Assembly: GCA_937140905.1 (NCBI GenBank)
Contig: CAKZQO010000177.1
Span: 1-41,872 of the forward strand
Reading direction: 5' to 3'
Source of the DNA: an uncultured Spirochaeta sp.
Lineage (GTDB): Bacteria; Spirochaetota; Spirochaetia; DTKZ01
DNA: 41,872 nucleotides
Position 1 is the first letter of the stretch. Each line of letters opens with the position of its first letter. The notes under the pieces were generated by a model that was given only the letters and a program-made list of their open reading frames with translations, did not search any database and was not told the DNA's origin. The position numbers were made by a program, and so were the translations under genes. Shown one piece after another: positions 31,963 through 40,117 of this stretch.

Positions 31963-33744
31963 ATGGAAACTGTGCTTCGAGAGTTCCATGTGGAGGATAT
32001 CCGTCCATACAATCGGAAATCTCCCCTCCATTGGGTCCTTTCCCATCTTATGCGTTATCCCCATCTACCTATTCTAATGGTGGTGGCCTCCCTTGTGAAC
32101 AATACGGCGTATGGGAACATTCAACTCTATATTGGAAAATCCTTCGACCAAGTACTGAGAGGCCCTAGTGGTGCTCTTGTACCCCTAGTTCTTGTGATCG
32201 TTGCTTCGGCGGTCCTTCAAGGTCTAACCGGTCTGGTGCGGAACTATAGCGTGGAAACATTGGCGCAGAGAATCGAACGGGATTGCCGGGAGGAATACTA
32301 CGTCTCCCTTTTAGAGAAGAGTCAGACCTTCCATGGTAAACAACGGGTAGGGGATCTGATGTCTAGAGCTACCTACGATGTGCACGCTCTGAACCTGATG
32401 TTCAGTCCGGGACTGATGCTGATCGTGGATTCTTCTCTGGCCTATGCCATCCCCATGATCATGATTGCCCGCTTACATACATCCTTGCTACTCGTTCCGA
32501 TTCTTTTTACGATTGTACTTGTCTTTACCCTTCTGGACTACAACCGCCGGTTGGAACCGGTTAGTTTGGCTCAACAGGAACAGAATGGTAAGCTCAGCGC
32601 TGAAACGGAAGAAATCTTATCTGGAATCCTAACGGTAAAATCCAACGTCCAGGAGAAATACGAACTGGAAAAATTCCTTTCCGATGCTCGGGTATTTCGG
32701 GACTATTTCATCCAACAGGGAATTATCCAGGCTCGCTACTGGCCCATGCTGGCCTTTGCCCTGTCCTGGGGCATGAGTCTTCTCCACGGGTTGTACTTAT
32801 GGAAGACAGGGGCAATCAGTCTAGGAACAGTGATTGGTTTTATGGGACTCTTCAATACCTTCCGGTTTGTAACTTATATATCCTTGTTTTCTTTCAACAC
32901 AGTTCAACACGGGATGGCCAGCGCAAAAAGGATACTGGAAATTATCAACACCCAAACTGAATTAGATCAAAACCTGCAGGGTACTCGCAAGAAGATCGAA
33001 GGATCCGTTGAGTTCGATACTGTATTCTTTGGATACAACGGAGCACTGGTCCTCAAACGGATCAATTTTTTTATTCAACCAGGCATGACAGTGGCCATCG
33101 TAGGAGGGACAGGAGCAGGGAAGACCACTCTTACGCGGCTGATTAATCGAACCTTTGATCCCGTGGTGGGGAGTGTGAAAATAGACGGGATTGATGCGAA
33201 GGATTGGAATCTAGAGAGTCTTCGTTCCCAGATTGCCTTCATCGAACAGGACGTGTTCCTATTCTCCCGGACAATCCGGGAAAACATTGCCTTCGGTCGG
33301 GAGGATGCTACCGAAGAGGAGATTAGGCAGGCAGCCCAACTTGCCCAAGCTCACGAGTTCATCTGTTCCTTAAAAGATGGGTACGATACGGTAGTAGGAG
33401 ATCGAGGGGTCACTCTTTCGGGTGGGCAGCGGCAGCGTATAGCCATTGCCCGTGCCCTTTTGACGGATCCCAGGATTCTCATTTTAGATGATTCCACCAG
33501 TGCCATAGATAGTCGCACCGAGGACGAGATCCAAAAAGCTATTCGGAATGCCAGTCGAAATCGAACGACCTTCATCATTACCCATCGACTGAGCCAGATC
33601 CGATGGGCTGACCGGATCCTGGTGTTGAAGAAGGGAGAACTAGTGGCGCAAGGTACCCATGAGGAGCTAATGGAAGTTTCAGAGGAGTACCGCAAGATCT
33701 TTTCGATTCTACCGAAAGGGAAGGTGTATGGGATTCATTCTTGA
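31963..33744 (+). CDS. ABC exporter half-transporter, degenerate catalytic site
   Basis: A 593-residue fusion of a six-helix exporter membrane domain (about 30-330) and an ATPase domain (about 355-590). Walker A is GGTGAGKTTLTR, the signature LSGGQRQR is intact, and the H-loop is ITHRLS. Walker B ends ILILDDSTSA: the catalytic Glu is replaced by Asp (codon 33490-33492), so this subunit's ATP site should hydrolyse poorly. It overlaps the next gene by 17 nt, and both form a heterodimeric exporter like TM287/288, LmrCD or BmrCD. The usual substrates are drugs or lipids. A TetR regulator lies 3.2 kb downstream of this gene's end and may control export, but no shared operator was found. Confidence 0.92.
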   Translation: METVLREFHVEDIRPYNRKSPLHWVLSHLMRYPHLPILMVVASLVNNTAYGNIQLYIGKSFDQVLRGPSGALVPLVLVIVASAVLQGLTGLVRNYSVETLAQRIERDCREEYYVSLLEKSQTFHGKQRVGDLMSRATYDVHALNLMFSPGLMLIVDSSLAYAIPMIMIARLHTSLLLVPILFTIVLVFTLLDYNRRLEPVSLAQQEQNGKLSAETEEILSGILTVKSNVQEKYELEKFLSDARVFRDYFIQQGIIQARYWPMLAFALSWGMSLLHGLYLWKTGAISLGTVIGFMGLFNTFRFVTYISLFSFNTVQHGMASAKRILEIINTQTELDQNLQGTRKKIEGSVEFDTVFFGYNGALVLKRINFFIQPGMTVAIVGGTGAGKTTLTRLINRTFDPVVGSVKIDGIDAKDWNLESLRSQIAFIEQDVFLFSRTIRENIAFGREDATEEEIRQAAQLAQAHEFICSLKDGYDTVVGDRGVTLSGGQRQRIAIARALLTDPRILILDDSTSAIDSRTEDEIQKAIRNASRNRTTFIITHRLSQIRWADRILVLKKGELVAQGTHEELMEVSEEYRKIFSILPKGKVYGIHS

Positions 33745-35542
33745 TGGGTTGGAAACAGAGTCGTACGATCGGACCTACTCAGATAGAGAACTAGTTCGTC
33801 GGATCGGTGAGTTCTTTCGACCTTACGTAGGGAAACTGCTCCTCACGGCGTTAGCCCTCCTTTGCATGTCTTTGGTTGGTGCCCTTTCCCCCATACTTAT
33901 TGCAAAGGTAATTGATTGGGTTTCCGCCACCCCAAAGTGGGGAATTTTGATAGGAGCTTCCTTGGGAGTATCGGCTCTAGGAGCGATGAATTGGGTTTTC
34001 AATTATGGGCACGAACGTCTGATTACCATCCTTGTGGGTCAGGTTGTCTACGATGTTCGGAAACAGGTATTCGAACGGACCCTTTCCCACGACCTGTCCT
34101 TTTTTGATACCCAAGCAACGGGGAAACTGGTAAGCCGTATCGTTTCGGATACCCAGGATTTTTCCAATGTGGTCACCTTAACTGCCGAGTTCTTCAGCCA
34201 GTTCTTCATGATCCTCCTGTTGACAGGATTCCTCTATTCTGTGCATCCCACCTTGACTCTAATCTTACTTGGAATGGCTCCTGTGGCAGCAGGAATCGCC
34301 CTCTCTTTCCGGAAGATTGCCCGAAAGGTTACCTTGGAAGCCAAGCAAGCTAACGCACAGATCAATGGACAGATTCAGGAGTCCGTATCCGGAATCATGG
34401 TTGCAAAGGCTTTTCGAAAAGAACAAGCCCTCTTCGATACGTTTCAAAAGAATAATCAATTGTCCTACCAGGTCGGTTGGAGGAGAGGGATCGTGTTGAA
34501 TACGATTTTCCCCATCATGGGAATCACTTCGGGATCGGCAAACGCGCTGGTGGCTTATGTGGCGGCTATCGCGGTGTTTGGGGGAAAACTGAGCGCTGGC
34601 GATTGGTATCTCTTCATGCAAGCGGTGGGCTTCTTTTGGTGGCCCTTGTTGAACATCGCTTCTTTTTGGAGTCAGTTGCAGGATGGGTTTTCCGCCGCCG
34701 AGCGGGTGTTCGCTCTGATAGATCATCCGGAAAAATTGCAGCAAAGAAGTTCGGTCGTTCTGCCCCGTCTCAAGGGGAAGATCGAGTTCAGGGACGTGGT
34801 GTTTGCGTACAATGAAAAGGAACGGGTCTTGGACGGTTTTTCCCTTCGAATAGAACCAGGGGAGATCGTTGCCGTTGTGGGCCATACAGGAGCGGGAAAG
34901 TCCAGCCTAGCGAAACTAGTGGCTCGCTTCTATGAGTTCCAGGGGGGAGAAATACTGATCGATGATCAGGATATCCGATCCCTCGATCTAGGCTCCTATC
35001 GCAAACAGATTGGGTACGTGACTCAAGATCCCTTTCTTTTTCGAGGGACGGTTAGAGAGAATATACGGTATGGTCTCCCAGAGGCTTCCGATAGTGAGGT
35101 GATTCAGGCAGCTCTACGCCTGGCTAAAGGAGAGTGGTTAGAAGAACTGTCGGAAGGCTTGGATACGGAGGTGGGTGAACAGGGAAGCAGAATCTCTTAT
35201 GGGCAACGTCAATTGATCGCATTGGCTCGGATTCTGTTGAAGAATCCAAGGATCTTTATTCTAGACGAAGCCACCGCCAGCGTGGATCCTTTTACCGAAA
35301 CGCGAATCCAGGAAGGATTGACTGCCGTGATGGAGGGAAGAACGGCCATCGTGATAGCCCATCGTCTTTCCACCGTACGGAATGCCCATCGAATCATCGT
35401 TCTGGATCATGGAAGAATCGTGGAAGAAGGAGCTCATGAAGAGTTGCTTTCCAGGGGTGGAGAATACGCTTCATTATACAATACCTATTTTAGGCATCAA
35501 TCGCAGGAGTATTTGGAAAAAAATCCCTCATTTTCCCTTTGA
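33728..35542 (+). CDS. ABC exporter half-transporter, consensus catalytic Glu
   Basis: A 604-residue partner of the preceding gene. After the membrane domain (about 35-335) the ATPase domain has Walker A GHTGAGKSSLAK, Walker B IFILDEATASVD with the catalytic Glu, and H-loop IAHRLS. Its signature is ISYGQRQ (35192-35212) instead of LSGGQ. In the assembled dimer this altered signature faces the Asp-type Walker B site of subunit one. One site is therefore degenerate twice, while the other combines normal parts from both subunits. This is the standard asymmetry of heterodimeric exporters and supports the two genes being one machine. The start lies inside the upstream gene, implying coupled translation. 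Confidence 0.92.
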   Translation: MGFILDGLETESYDRTYSDRELVRRIGEFFRPYVGKLLLTALALLCMSLVGALSPILIAKVIDWVSATPKWGILIGASLGVSALGAMNWVFNYGHERLITILVGQVVYDVRKQVFERTLSHDLSFFDTQATGKLVSRIVSDTQDFSNVVTLTAEFFSQFFMILLLTGFLYSVHPTLTLILLGMAPVAAGIALSFRKIARKVTLEAKQANAQINGQIQESVSGIMVAKAFRKEQALFDTFQKNNQLSYQVGWRRGIVLNTIFPIMGITSGSANALVAYVAAIAVFGGKLSAGDWYLFMQAVGFFWWPLLNIASFWSQLQDGFSAAERVFALIDHPEKLQQRSSVVLPRLKGKIEFRDVVFAYNEKERVLDGFSLRIEPGEIVAVVGHTGAGKSSLAKLVARFYEFQGGEILIDDQDIRSLDLGSYRKQIGYVTQDPFLFRGTVRENIRYGLPEASDSEVIQAALRLAKGEWLEELSEGLDTEVGEQGSRISYGQRQLIALARILLKNPRIFILDEATASVDPFTETRIQEGLTAVMEGRTAIVIAHRLSTVRNAHRIIVLDHGRIVEEGAHEELLSRGGEYASLYNTYFRHQSQEYLEKNPSFSL

Positions 35543-35567
35543 AAAGTACGGTTTTTTTCGTTAGTAT
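35539..35567 (+). promoter_or_regulatory. Promoter of the outer-membrane protein gene, leaderless
   Basis: TTGAAA (35539-35544), exactly 17 nt, TAGTAT (35562-35567), then 6 nt to the ATG at 35574. The predicted start is the A of the ATG. Confidence 0.6.
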
Positions 35568-35573
35568 GAAAGA

Positions 35574-36845
35574 ATGAAACGTCGATTTCCATCGATTTTC
35601 CTGTTCGGGGTCTTTTGGTGCCTTACCATCGGATCCGTATCGACCGAAGAAGTGTTCGATTTCGGTGGACACGTCCGAGCGCTTCTAGGATGGGAGGGGC
35701 CGGGAGATGGAACGCTCCTCGAGGGGGAACCCTCCTTGTGGATAAAGGCGACCCTCTCGCCTTCTGTTTCGTTAGAACTTCAGGCTCGTTTTCTCAGCAC
35801 TTTGGATTCTCCTCGGTTACTGGACCTTGAGAAGGGGACAATTCAGGTCCGGATCCCGCGGTACCCGGAATTGGATTCCCTCTTCGTGTTTAAGGCGGGG
35901 CGTCAGGTAATCTCTGATTTCTCCGCGTATGTGTTCGATCATCGAGTGGATGGAGCGTCTTTCCAATGGAAGTTCCCCTTCACCCACATAGAGTTATCGG
36001 GGGGGTATACAGGATGGCAACCACGGGAAGTCTCCCAAATTTACCTTTCCAAATCGGATGTGTTGGATTCGGAAGACTCCTCCGTTGATTATACCCCACC
36101 AAGGCTGGTCGAGATTGGCACCTTCACCTTTCCCCAAATCCTTTTTTCTCAGGACATTATCCTCTCCATCATTTCCCAGCAGGATCTGAGATCCGATGCT
36201 CCGGGTCGACCTCCAGCTAGAAGGGATCGAGTCCATACGAACTATCTAGGATTGGGGACCAAAGGTAAGCTTTTCGAGAACACACGAATATCCCTATTTG
36301 GGTATTTAAGCTTAGGATTCGTTGGGGTGAGTTCAAGAGTGTTTTCGGGCATGTACGGCGCATCTGTACAATGGAGGGGAAAAGATCGGTATAGGACCGA
36401 GATAGAAGGTATCCTTGTATCCGCTTCGGGGGATGATCGTCTGAGTTCCATCTATGATGGGGCCACGGTTCGGGAAGCGAATGTATTCTTGCCTGTAAGC
36501 CTCCGAGAAACGGGAGTAGCCTTCTCTCCCTTCTTGGCAAATATAACCTTCTTTCAACTGAGAGGAGGCCTTTCCCCTCTATCAAAGGTCTGGATAGAGG
36601 GGCAGGCATTCCTTTTTTTCCGCACTACCGGTGGACCTATTTCAGAATCGGGCATAGATCCTTTGGATCGATCGGACCTGTTCTTAGGGCCTGAGTTGGA
36701 CCTTCGGGCAGAATGGCGTCTATACTCTGATCTGAAGATCCGTTCCAATGTTGGCTTTTTCCTACCTGCCACAGGCTCTATGGGGGCCTTCTCTCGTAAA
36801 GATCCCTGGGTAAAGGGTACGATAGAGGCTGTGTTTTCGTTCTAA
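35574..36845 (+). CDS. Putative outer-membrane beta-barrel protein
   Basis: A 423-residue protein with a signal peptide ending near GSVSTEE. The rest alternates short amphipathic beta-strands with turns (FDFGGHVRALLGWEG, LWIKATLSPSVSLELQARF, FVFKAGRQVISDFSAYVFDH) and ends in a terminal Phe (VKGTIEAVFSF). This pattern suits an outer-membrane porin-like barrel inserted by the BAM machinery. I do not recognise the family; similar large lineage-specific barrels are common in spirochaetes. It lies directly after the exporter genes but has its own promoter. An outer-membrane partner for the exporter is possible but unsupported. Confidence 0.6.
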   Translation: MKRRFPSIFLFGVFWCLTIGSVSTEEVFDFGGHVRALLGWEGPGDGTLLEGEPSLWIKATLSPSVSLELQARFLSTLDSPRLLDLEKGTIQVRIPRYPELDSLFVFKAGRQVISDFSAYVFDHRVDGASFQWKFPFTHIELSGGYTGWQPREVSQIYLSKSDVLDSEDSSVDYTPPRLVEIGTFTFPQILFSQDIILSIISQQDLRSDAPGRPPARRDRVHTNYLGLGTKGKLFENTRISLFGYLSLGFVGVSSRVFSGMYGASVQWRGKDRYRTEIEGILVSASGDDRLSSIYDGATVREANVFLPVSLRETGVAFSPFLANITFFQLRGGLSPLSKVWIEGQAFLFFRTTGGPISESGIDPLDRSDLFLGPELDLRAEWRLYSDLKIRSNVGFFLPATGSMGAFSRKDPWVKGTIEAVFSF

Positions 36846-36860
36846 GTTTTAAAGTCATTG

Positions 36861-36879
36861 ATTCGGCCAATGGCTGAAT
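36861..36879. promoter_or_regulatory. TetR operator candidate
   Basis: ATTCGGCCAATGGCTGAAT is a near-perfect palindrome: ATTC.GCC/GGC.GAAT arms around the centre. It ends 2 nt before the -35 box of the TetR gene. The size and position fit autoregulation by the TetR protein. Confidence 0.55.
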
Positions 36880-36881
36880 GA

Positions 36882-36910
36882 TTGACACCCCTTGATGGGG
36901 GGCATATACT
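36882..36910 (+). promoter_or_regulatory. Consensus promoter of the TetR-rsmE operon, near-leaderless
   Basis: Perfect TTGACA (36882-36887), exactly 17 nt, TATACT (36905-36910), then 8 nt to the ATG at 36919. The predicted start is about 36917, giving a leader of about 2 nt. Confidence 0.75.
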
Positions 36911-36918
36911 CGAGCCAA

Positions 36919-37506
36919 ATGGGTCGCAAGGAAAAGAAAACCACAAAAATCAACAAGGAAAGGATCCTCTTTACGGCGGCTAGGTTAATGAAGGAAAAGG
37001 GTGTTTCCAATATTAGCCTTTCCGATATTGCGAAAGCGGTGAAAATCAGCAAAGGTACCCTCTATTATTATTATCCATCCAAACATGATTTGGTGTTCGA
37101 TATCGCCGAACAGAGCATGAATCACATGACTCAAAAGATATTCCAATGGGTGGAAAAGAGTAAGGAGGACGTTCCTCCAGAAGAAATCCTGAAGATCGTT
37201 TTCGATACCATTCTTCGGGCCAAGAGCCGAGGACAGATCCATTTCTACCTCATGCTGGAAGCTCTTTCGGATGAATCTCTTCGGGAACGTTTTTGTCAAG
37301 AGTACGCCAAATGGAAAGAGTTGATCCTCGATGGATTGAACCGGATCCTACCCCAAGGGAAAGAGAACTCTCTCCTATCTCAAATTATTCTAGCCTCCAT
37401 CTATGGGTTTCTCTTGCAAACCCTATTGGGTTTAGAGAAGCCCCCCTTGGAACAGATCTCTAAGTTCCTTATTCTGGCCGATCTATCGCCTTCCCTTCCC
37501 GGATGA
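36919..37506 (+). CDS. TetR-family transcriptional regulator
   Basis: A 195-residue repressor-type protein. The DNA-binding domain (about residues 10-60) reads ILFTAARLMKEKGVSNISLSDIAKAVKISKGTLYYYYPSKHDLV, a textbook TetR helix-turn-helix. The C-terminal ligand domain is not assignable. The start is set at the ATG at 36919. Starts at 36892 (TTG) and 36895 would fall inside the promoter spacer. The transcript should be nearly leaderless. A palindrome directly upstream of the -35 suggests autoregulation. The stop overlaps the rsmE start (ATGA). The exporter genes upstream are possible targets. Confidence 0.87.
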   Translation: MGRKEKKTTKINKERILFTAARLMKEKGVSNISLSDIAKAVKISKGTLYYYYPSKHDLVFDIAEQSMNHMTQKIFQWVEKSKEDVPPEEILKIVFDTILRAKSRGQIHFYLMLEALSDESLRERFCQEYAKWKELILDGLNRILPQGKENSLLSQIILASIYGFLLQTLLGLEKPPLEQISKFLILADLSPSLPG

Positions 37507-38237
37507 ACCTGATTCTTCTCGATTCTCCGAATCCCTCTGGGGTGTTCAATAAAGAAGATCGTCGATATACCCACATTCGAAGGGTCTTAAGAGGGAGAGT
37601 GGGAAGCATGTTGAAGGCAGGGGTCGTGAATGGTCCCCTAGGCACCCTGGAGATCCTAGAGTTTTCCGAACAGTTCCTTCGATACCATTTTATCCCTACT
37701 CAGGAACCCATTCCACCCTATCCTATCGAGGTGCTTCTAGGCGCGATGCGGCCCATCGTGGCGAGAAGACTGCTTAAAGATCTAACGGCTCTAGGCGTGA
37801 AAGGGATCCATCTGGTAAAGGCGGATCTTTCCGAAGGATCCTACCTGCAAAGCTCCCTTTGGAAGAATAACGAGTACGAAACATACCTTTGGGAAGGGGC
37901 GGAACAGGGAGGAACTACCATCCTTCCTATGGTTCGGCTGCACGCCGATCTATCGAAAGGGCTTTCCGAATTGCCGAAAAATGGAAAAAACCTAGTATTA
38001 GACCCTAACGCACCCAGATCCCTCTTTTCAGTACAAAAAAATTGGAAGCTTTCCCCTGATTATACCCCCGTGTTAAGGGTTGCCATAGGTCCTGAACGGG
38101 GATGGACAGAACGAGAATTGAACCTTTTCATCGAGAGCGGATTCATTCCTTGTCGGATGGGATCGAGAGTCTTGCGAACAGAAGCTGCGGCCCTCATTGC
38201 CGTTGGAATCTTGGTCATGCAATGGGAAGAAAGGTGA
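37503..38237 (+). CDS. rsmE: 16S rRNA m3U1498 methyltransferase
   Basis: A 244-residue member of the RsmE family, which methylates N3 of U1498 in 16S rRNA using S-adenosylmethionine. The N-terminal PUA-like part (HIRRVLRGRVG) and the SPOUT-knot motifs at the C-terminus are clear: AIGPERGWTERELNLF and MGSRVLRTEAAALIAVGIL, plus LLGAMRPIVARRLLKDLTALGVKGIHL in the middle. Its ATG overlaps the TetR stop by 4 nt, so a housekeeping gene is translated from a regulator's transcript. Another promoter for rsmE alone is not visible. Confidence 0.92.
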   Translation: MNLILLDSPNPSGVFNKEDRRYTHIRRVLRGRVGSMLKAGVVNGPLGTLEILEFSEQFLRYHFIPTQEPIPPYPIEVLLGAMRPIVARRLLKDLTALGVKGIHLVKADLSEGSYLQSSLWKNNEYETYLWEGAEQGGTTILPMVRLHADLSKGLSELPKNGKNLVLDPNAPRSLFSVQKNWKLSPDYTPVLRVAIGPERGWTERELNLFIESGFIPCRMGSRVLRTEAAALIAVGILVMQWEER

Positions 38238-38274
38238 TATACCCTTCCCGATGGATTCTGGTTCTCATTGCGTG

Positions 38275-38280
38275 TATACT
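38275..38280 (+). promoter_or_regulatory. -10 element of the BamE-like lipoprotein gene, leaderless
   Basis: TATACT ends 6 nt before the ATG at 38287, so the start site is predicted on the A of the ATG. The -35 (TGGATT, 17-nt spacing) is weak. Confidence 0.45.
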
Positions 38281-38286
38281 ACCCGT

Positions 38287-38607
38287 ATGATTCGGACTAT
38301 ATGTGCTCTAGGGGTTTGCATTCTACTCTTACAGGCGACGGGATGCGCGTCGGTTAGCCCCGGAGTGCTGGAAGTATCAATGCCGAGAAAAACGGAAACG
38401 CAGAGCCGGAATTTTACGTGGGCGGAACCGACCTACCGTCCAAAGGAACTGAAGAAACTGCGGGTGGGAATGACAAAATCCGAAGTGCTATCCCTGTTCC
38501 AAGAGCCACGCACCATCAAGCGGACTCCCTCAGACGAGTACTGGGAGTACGACTGGTTCGAACTGTACTTCCGGGGGGGGCGGTTGGTGAATTGGTTCGA
38601 TCTGTGA
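38287..38607 (+). CDS. Small BamE/SmpA-like lipoprotein
   Basis: A 106-residue protein. The signal peptide ends in LLLQATGC, a proper lipobox, so it is a lipoprotein. The C-terminal half, LRVGMTKSEVLSLFQEPRTIKRTPSDEYWEYDWFELYFRGGRLVNWFDL, has the SmpA/OmlA/BamE-type pattern: GMTKSEV, then a Pro, then an aromatic-rich strand pair. BamE helps assemble outer-membrane barrels, but many short proteins with this fold have other roles. The gene is followed 7 nt later by the histidine kinase gene. Cotranscription with the two-component system is possible, so a sensory accessory role should be kept in mind. Confidence 0.7.
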   Translation: MIRTICALGVCILLLQATGCASVSPGVLEVSMPRKTETQSRNFTWAEPTYRPKELKKLRVGMTKSEVLSLFQEPRTIKRTPSDEYWEYDWFELYFRGGRLVNWFDL

Positions 38608-38614
38608 GGGAGGG

Positions 38615-40117
38615 ATGTTCTGGACCATACGAAACAAGCAACTATCGTTCTTTGCTGTCATCATAGGTGTTATTAGCTTTTTCAATCTTTACTCCCAATA
38701 CCGTCTTTCCATTTTATTGGATGAGTTCCAGACTAACCTGGATAGCTATTTCACCATGAATCAATACCTAATAGAGCTCCGTTCCCTCCGGGGATCGATG
38801 AATCGATTCATCCGGGAAGGATCCCTGGAAAGTCTGCAACAGGCAATGTCTCTGAAGGATCAACTGAACGTTACCCTGGAACGGGTAGATCGACAATCCA
38901 ACACATCTTTGGAAACATATTTTCTTCTCCGGGCGTTACGGAATGGGCAAGGGGTTTGCCTGCAGAAGTACATGGAGGCCATCGAGTTAAAGCAGAAAGG
39001 AGTCGCTACCTCTTTCATACCCTACTACGCAGCCGACCGGATAGCAGAGTATCTTGAAGGGTACACGTCTCAGCTATTGAATATACGGTTGTCTCAGGGG
39101 AACAAAAGTTATCAAGAACTGACAGATCGGGTCGATCAATCCCGCACCCTCATGGGGATCCTTTTTCTCTCCATAAGTGTTCTATCCATTGGATTTGCGA
39201 TCCTGTTTACCAACTCCCTTACCCGACCCATTCAACGATTGGCTGTTACCGCGGAACGGATGGCTGGGGGAGATCTGGATACCCCTCCAATACCCATTAG
39301 TTCCAAGGATGAGGTAGGGATCCTGGAAGCTTCCTTCAACCGAATGCGGGAGAATATCCAGAGAATGTTCCGGGAGCTCCAGGACAAGGCAGAACTGGAA
39401 AAACGGCTTCACGCCGAGGAACTCCGGAACGTGGACATGGAACGTTCGCTGAAGGAAGCTCAGTTTCTCAACTTGCAGTCCCAGATCAATCCTCACTTTC
39501 TCTTCAATACGTTGAATCTCCTTTCTCGTTCAGCCGATTTCGAGCGAGCCCATCGCACAGCCGAACTCGTACGATCACTTTCCCATCTTTTTCGCTACAG
39601 TTTCAGGAAACATGGCCCCAGTGTGTCCCTCCAGGAAGAACTGGATTTCGTGGAAGAGTACCTACGAATCCAAACCCTCCGGTTTGGAAACCGGATCCGG
39701 TACGTACGGAGGTGCACTACAGAGATAGGGAAGGTCTCGATTCCCGCCTTTACTCTGGAACCCTTGGTAGAGAACGCCCTTATCTACGGTTTGGAGCCTA
39801 AGGAGGAAGGAGGAGTCATTCGGATAAAGATAAGCCGATTCCGGGATCGAATCCGGATTCGGGTACTGGATACAGGGCTTGGTATGGATGATCGATCACT
39901 GAAGGAGATAGAGGATAAAGAAAGAAGAACGAAGGAAAGGGGCCGAGGGATTGGATTACAGAACGTACGAGCTCGTCTTAGGATCTTTTTCGATGCCCAA
40001 GAAGAGTTCAAGATCTACAGTAAGAGGGGAAGGGGAACCCTAGTCTGGATCAGCCTTCCCGTGGATGGGAAGGGGAGGATGAATCCGTCGATAGAGAAGG
40101 AGCCTTTGCATGTATAG
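38615..40117 (+). CDS. YesM/LytS-type sensor histidine kinase
   Basis: A 500-residue membrane kinase. Membrane helix 1 is at about residues 10-30 and helix 2 at about 172-195. An extracytoplasmic sensor domain of about 140 residues, mainly helical, lies between them. A HAMP domain follows (SLTRPIQRLAVTAERMAGGDLD) and then a His_kinase region with the phosphorylated His in LQSQINPHFLFNTLN. The ATPase domain has LVENALIYG (N box), VLDTGLGM and GRGIGLQNVRARL. It phosphorylates the response regulator encoded next, whose start overlaps it by 8 nt. The sensor domain resembles a four-helix bundle without a known ligand. The pair precedes a TRAP-type binding protein, suggesting control of solute uptake. 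Confidence 0.92.
   Translation: MFWTIRNKQLSFFAVIIGVISFFNLYSQYRLSILLDEFQTNLDSYFTMNQYLIELRSLRGSMNRFIREGSLESLQQAMSLKDQLNVTLERVDRQSNTSLETYFLLRALRNGQGVCLQKYMEAIELKQKGVATSFIPYYAADRIAEYLEGYTSQLLNIRLSQGNKSYQELTDRVDQSRTLMGILFLSISVLSIGFAILFTNSLTRPIQRLAVTAERMAGGDLDTPPIPISSKDEVGILEASFNRMRENIQRMFRELQDKAELEKRLHAEELRNVDMERSLKEAQFLNLQSQINPHFLFNTLNLLSRSADFERAHRTAELVRSLSHLFRYSFRKHGPSVSLQEELDFVEEYLRIQTLRFGNRIRYVRRCTTEIGKVSIPAFTLEPLVENALIYGLEPKEEGGVIRIKISRFRDRIRIRVLDTGLGMDDRSLKEIEDKERRTKERGRGIGLQNVRARLRIFFDAQEEFKIYSKRGRGTLVWISLPVDGKGRMNPSIEKEPLHV

Noticed and set aside
31886-32008. 41-residue extension of the DedA protein
   Set aside because: It reads through the divergent promoter region and into the opposite gene. 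It is not hydrophobic like the family N-terminus.
36892-36918. TTG or ATG starts of the TetR gene upstream of 36919
   Set aside because: They fall within the spacer of a consensus promoter and would not be in the transcript.
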